Part shown: positions 5,780 to 8,540 of the stretch, piece after piece | How the letters are laid out: every line of letters starts with the position of its first letter | How positions within the stretch are numbered: the first letter of the stretch is position 1 | DNA from: Alphaproteobacteria bacterium | Lineage (GTDB): Bacteria > Pseudomonadota > Alphaproteobacteria > JABAAW01 | Direction: 5' to 3' | Assembly (NCBI GenBank): GCA_014239005.1 | Contig: JABAAA010000048.1 | Location: 1 to 8,540 of the forward strand | DNA: 8,540 bases | Translations under genes and position numbers: made by a program | Notes under the pieces: generated by a model | The model's input: the letters and a program-made list of their open reading frames with translations, nothing else | Told to the model about the DNA's origin: nothing | The model's database searches: none

Positions 5780-6934
5780 GTGACGGGTAGAGAAAATCGT
5801 GCTTCGCGTTCGCGTTTTTTGCGCTGTGTGTTGGGGTGGTATGGCGAGCATGGACGTTCGCTTCCTTGGCGCGACGACTTGGGAGCTGGCTTGGGGGATA
5901 GGGGGGATGTTGCTTTGCGCGCCTATCGCGCTTGGGTAGCGGAGACGATGTTGCAACAGACGACGGTAGTGACGGTTGTTTCGCGTTATCGTCCTTTTTT
6001 GGAGCGATTTCCGAGTGTTGATGCGCTAGCGGAGGCGCCGCGTGAGGATGTTTTGCATGCGTGGCAGGGGTTGGGTTACTACGCTCGGGCGCGGCGGTTG
6101 CACGAGTCTGCGCGGAGGGTTGTGGTTGAGGGTTTTCCTGTCAGTTACGAGGGGTGGCGAGCGTTATCGGGGGTAGGGGATTACACGGCTTCTGCGTTGA
6201 GCGTGTTGGTGGGTGGTGATCGTCGTGTGGTGACGGATACGAACATTCGTCGTCTTTATGCTCGACTTTTTGCGGAGAACGACGCGGGGAGGATATTGTC
6301 GCTTGCGGCGGATTTGTTGCCGGCTCGGAATTGTGGCGATTACACGCAGGCTTTGATGGATTTGGGTGCGGAGGTATGTCGGTCGCGGCATCCGCGTTGC
6401 GAGTTTTGCCCTGTGCGGCGTTTTTGCGCGGCGCACAGACGGGGTATGACGGGAAATTTTCCTGTTGTGCGTGCGAGGGTTGAGCGTCCTGTGCGGCGAG
6501 CGACGGCGATGGTGGTGGTGCGAAGGGTGAGGGGGAGGCGTTATCTGTTGTTTCGGCGGAACGAGGGGGAGGGATTGTTGGGGGGGCTGTGGGAGTTGCC
6601 GTCCAGCGATTTTCGCGACAAGGCATTGTGTGAGGATTGGGGGAAGGGGATGAGGGGGAGTGATTGGCGGACTCTTTTTGCGCGTTTGCCTGTAGGCACG
6701 ACTAAGAGGAGATTGGTGGAGGGGGTATATGTCGAGCATGGGTTTACGCATGTGCGACTGATAGTGCGCGTGGTGGAAGGGGAGGCTGTGGGCGGAAGGG
6801 ATGTTGGGCAGCCTTATTGTTGGTGTGCGGAGGGAGAATTTGGAACGTTGGCGTTGTCGACGCTGATGCGCAAGGTGCTGGCGGCTTACACGGAGGCACG
6901 GATTGGGACTGATAGTCGCTTTAATCCGCGCTGA
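5780..6934 (+). CDS. mutY: Adenine DNA glycosylase MutY
   Basis: MutY excises adenine mispaired with 8-oxoguanine. The 384-residue product has an N-terminal six-helix/HhH glycosylase domain. Catalytic Glu55 lies in AETMLQQTT, the helix-hairpin-helix in LSGVGDYTA (129-137, Tyr135), and the catalytic Asp153 in VTDTNIRRL. The [4Fe-4S] cluster ligands are Cys200, Cys207, Cys210 and Cys216 with the family spacing C-x6-C-x2-C-x5-C. The C-terminal NUDIX-like 8-oxoG recognition domain (about 240-370) includes 'LLFRRNEGEGLLGGLWELPSSDF' and an FTH loop (HGFTHVRL, 320-327) where E. coli has FSH. The start is GTG 5780, supported by AGAGGG 9 bp upstream and by alignment of 'LGWYGEHGRSLPWR'. The family's 'DGN' around the catalytic Asp reads 'DTN' here. 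The gene is divergent from the DUF721 gene and converges with rlmE. Confidence 0.95.
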   Translation: MTGRENRASRSRFLRCVLGWYGEHGRSLPWRDDLGAGLGDRGDVALRAYRAWVAETMLQQTTVVTVVSRYRPFLERFPSVDALAEAPREDVLHAWQGLGYYARARRLHESARRVVVEGFPVSYEGWRALSGVGDYTASALSVLVGGDRRVVTDTNIRRLYARLFAENDAGRILSLAADLLPARNCGDYTQALMDLGAEVCRSRHPRCEFCPVRRFCAAHRRGMTGNFPVVRARVERPVRRATAMVVVRRVRGRRYLLFRRNEGEGLLGGLWELPSSDFRDKALCEDWGKGMRGSDWRTLFARLPVGTTKRRLVEGVYVEHGFTHVRLIVRVVEGEAVGGRDVGQPYCWCAEGEFGTLALSTLMRKVLAAYTEARIGTDSRFNPR

Positions 6935-6964
6935 GCCTTTATTCTGTTCGCGCTGTTTCTTAAA

Positions 6965-6979
6965 CCTTTTTGCAAAAGG
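6965..6979. terminator. Possible weak bidirectional terminator between mutY and rlmE
   Basis: In the 65-bp gap between the convergent stops, CCTTTT (6965-6970) pairs perfectly with AAAAGG (6974-6979) around a 3-nt centre. Read leftward the hairpin is followed by TTTAAG; read rightward there is no T-run. The stem is AT-rich, so this is a weak candidate. Confidence 0.25.
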
Positions 6980-6999
6980 ACAACAAGATGGGGCAGTAG

Positions 7000-7719
7000 C
7001 TACTTCGCTGCTCGGAAACCCCTCGCGACCCAATAAATCTCGTTTGCCCCCCGTCGGCTTGCAACCGACCTTACCGCCCGTATCTCGCCAAACATTTCGT
7101 TCACCCGTTTCCACAATTCCTTCTCTTCCGCCGAATGACGTATTTTCACAACCCAATCCCCCCCTTCCTCCAACAACCCCTCGACAACAGGCAACAACCC
7201 CGTCACCAGCACGGCAAACATGGCATTGTCTAAACGCGACAATCCCAGCGTGTTTGGCGCAACATCGCACAACACCAACCCCGCCTTGCCCCCCAATTCC
7301 TCGATCGCACGGGCAGGCAAGGAAGTGGCTTCCTCCTCGTCCTCCAAGTCGCAACGGAGCACACGAATGCGCGGATCAGAAAAGGGCTCGATCGGCTTTT
7401 TGTCGACAGCAAGCACCGAAGATTTAGGTGCAGCTTCCGCCGCCACCTGTGTCCAACCGCCTGGTGCGGCTCCCAAATCGACGATTCGCCTCTTTTCACG
7501 ACATAAGGCAAAGCGCTGCTCCAAGTCGATCAGCTTGAACGCAGAACGGGAGCGGTAAGGTTCGCTTCGCAAGAACCTTGCGCGCGAGAAACGATCGGGA
7601 TTTTTGTGAGCAACGCCTCCCTCGCGCATGTTGAGCGCACGTTTCAAGAGCGTTGAGGGCTCGCCGCGTTTTTTGGCGAGCGGGAATTGCACGACTCGAG
7701 CTTTGCCGGCTTTGCTCAT
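7000..7719 (-). CDS. rlmE: 23S rRNA 2'-O-ribose methyltransferase RlmE (FtsJ)
   Basis: RlmE methylates the 2'-OH of U2552 in the 23S rRNA A-loop using S-adenosylmethionine, a late step in 50S maturation. The 239-residue product has a charged N-terminal extension (about 1-45), then 'YRSRSAFKLIDLE' with Lys62 and SAM motif I 'VDLGAAPGGWTQVA' (80-93). Asp152 (CDVAPNTLG), Lys192 (WVVKIRH) and Glu227 (ANEIYWVARGF) complete the K-D-K-E catalytic tetrad. E. coli RlmE has 209 residues; longer versions with an N-terminal extension are common in alphaproteobacteria. ATG 7719 lacks a clear ribosome binding site. It lies 36 bp after the ppx/gppA stop with no terminator between, so the two are probably co-transcribed. 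The 3' two thirds has a G/T-rich coding strand, unlike the ppx-like gene beside it. Confidence 0.93.
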   Translation of the reverse strand: MSKAGKARVVQFPLAKKRGEPSTLLKRALNMREGGVAHKNPDRFSRARFLRSEPYRSRSAFKLIDLEQRFALCREKRRIVDLGAAPGGWTQVAAEAAPKSSVLAVDKKPIEPFSDPRIRVLRCDLEDEEEATSLPARAIEELGGKAGLVLCDVAPNTLGLSRLDNAMFAVLVTGLLPVVEGLLEEGGDWVVKIRHSAEEKELWKRVNEMFGEIRAVRSVASRRGANEIYWVARGFRAAK

Positions 7720-7755
7720 TTGCTTGTGGATGGAGGAGATTTTTTTTGTTAGGGG

Positions 7756-8540
7756 CTAGTCGCTGTCGCTTTGTCGGTCGATCATGTCGATGACGATTCC
7801 TTCGCGCAAGCCCCTGTCGGCGATGGCGATCGTCTTGGGGGCGATTTGGCGAAAGATGCACAAGACGATAGCGCATCCGACAGCGAGCATGTCGGCTCGT
7901 TCCTGTCCGACGCATCCGTAGGTGGCGCGCTGTTCTCGGTCTAGTTTTCGCAGTCGTTCTGCGACATGGAGCGCGCTTTCGATGTTGAGCAGTTCTCCGT
8001 CGATTTGCTTTCGGTTGTATCGCTCGTATCCGTACTGGAGGCATGTGAGGGAAGTGAGTACGCCCGACGCGCCGACGGACGAAACTTTTTCTTCTTGGAT
8101 GTTTTCGGAGATGTTGTTTTCGCTGTCGAAGGTTCGGATGTGTTCGAGGATGGAGCTGTCGATGCGTTCTTGCGTTTCGTCGTCGATAGCTTGCGTCCCG
8201 TATTGTTCTTTGAGGATGGCGAGTCCTGTTGACAAGGACAGGATGTTGATGCTTTGCGGTCTCTTGGGGTTGTCGAGCGAGAGCCACGCGATTTGCAAGC
8301 TACCGCCGCCGATATCGAAGAGCAATCCGTAGGGTTTTTCTTCGTCGAAGAGTTCTCGACAAGAAAGGAGTGCGTATTGCATTTCTTCTTTGGGGGAGAT
8401 AATGCGCAGATCGATGTGCAGTTTTTCTTGGATCGATTGCACGAAGGCAACGCCGTTTTCGGCTCTACGGAAGGATTCGGTGGCGACGGCGGTGATGTGT
8501 TGTGGTTTCCATTTTTCGAATCGTTTGGTGAAGCCTTCCA
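7756..8540 (-). CDS. ppx: Ppx/GppA-family exopolyphosphatase / pppGpp phosphatase (N-terminus outside window)
   Basis: About 260 C-terminal residues are visible; the frame is open through the right edge and ends with TAG at 7756-7758. Ppx/GppA enzymes of the actin-like ATPase superfamily hydrolyse terminal phosphate from polyphosphate or pppGpp. Visible motifs, N to C, are 'ITAVATESFRRAENG', then 'IISPKEE' (8383-8400), which holds the Glu corresponding to the proposed catalytic base. The phosphate-binding loop DIGGGS is at 8299-8316. 'SVGASGVLTSL', 'CVGQERADMLAVGCAIV' and the near C-terminal signature 'IADRGLREGIVIDMI' follow. The missing part should hold the first phosphate loop (DIGTNS-like). 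The protein ends soon after ADRGLREG, so it is the short single-module form without the HD-type C-terminal extension of E. coli Ppx. Polyphosphate versus pppGpp preference cannot be decided from sequence. It is followed closely by rlmE, a pairing also known from other alphaproteobacteria. Confidence 0.92.
   Translation of the reverse strand, partial: EGFTKRFEKWKPQHITAVATESFRRAENGVAFVQSIQEKLHIDLRIISPKEEMQYALLSCRELFDEEKPYGLLFDIGGGSLQIAWLSLDNPKRPQSINILSLSTGLAILKEQYGTQAIDDETQERIDSSILEHIRTFDSENNISENIQEEKVSSVGASGVLTSLTCLQYGYERYNRKQIDGELLNIESALHVAERLRKLDREQRATYGCVGQERADMLAVGCAIVLCIFRQIAPKTIAIADRGLREGIVIDMIDRQSDSD

Noticed and set aside
5753..5956. N-terminal extension of the DUF721 protein upstream of 5752
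   Set aside because: It would overlap the start of mutY on the other strand, and the extra residues show no DUF721 similarity.
6164..7354. Long open frame (396 codons) on the - strand across mutY and rlmE
   Set aside because: It reads antisense through the clear MutY gene and then through rlmE in another frame. The product is Pro/Arg/His-rich with no recognisable domain, which is expected from the G/T-rich codon bias of the genes it crosses.
1..8540. Search for tRNA genes, CRISPR arrays, insertion sequences, phage or toxin-antitoxin genes
   Set aside because: No cloverleaf, spaced direct-repeat array, transposase motif or terminal inverted repeats were found. All sizeable frames are accounted for by housekeeping genes.

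Overview
The window is an ordinary-looking chromosomal stretch of an alphaproteobacterium. Several features point there: a 404-residue NADP isocitrate dehydrogenase of the eukaryote-like type, an RNase E with an acidic insertion in its S1 domain, a divergent mutY / DUF721 (DciA-type) pair, and a ppx/gppA-rlmE pair. These are all recognised from protein motifs. I cannot place it below class level with confidence. Base composition is moderately GC-rich, and the + strand is strongly G/T-rich over most of the window.

Layout from left to right. The 3' end of def (peptide deformylase) is followed by fmt (methionyl-tRNA formyltransferase), the two enzymes that remove and add the N-formyl group on initiator methionine. 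Next come icd (TCA cycle), a small lipoprotein gene of unknown function, and rne (RNase E/G), all on the + strand. rne runs head-on into a short DUF721/DciA-like gene on the - strand, with the two stop codons separated by 6 bp. That gene is divergent from mutY (adenine DNA glycosylase, + strand) across 27 bp. mutY then converges on rlmE (23S rRNA 2'-O-methyltransferase, - strand), which lies 36 bp downstream of a ppx/gppA-family phosphatase gene cut off by the right edge.

Functionally the window covers translation initiation and ribosome maturation (def, fmt, rlmE), RNA turnover (rne), DNA repair and replication (mutY, dciA-like), central metabolism (icd) and polyphosphate/(p)ppGpp metabolism (ppx). 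There is no gene-free stretch over 300 bases; the longest gap is the 171-bp leader of rne. I see no tRNA, rRNA, CRISPR, insertion sequence or phage gene, and no sign of a new multi-gene system.

The points worth a second look are finer. Fmt appears to lack the basic tRNA-contacting loop of its N-terminal domain. The strong strand composition bias breaks abruptly in two blocks (about 250-720 and 6945-7510). The rne leader carries three 10-bp repeats, the last of which is a good ribosome binding site for an overlapping small ORF. The dciA-like gene holds a perfect 12-bp tandem duplication and a G-quadruplex-type G-run. RNase E has a very short C-terminal tail. A lipoprotein of an uncharacterised family sits beside rne.
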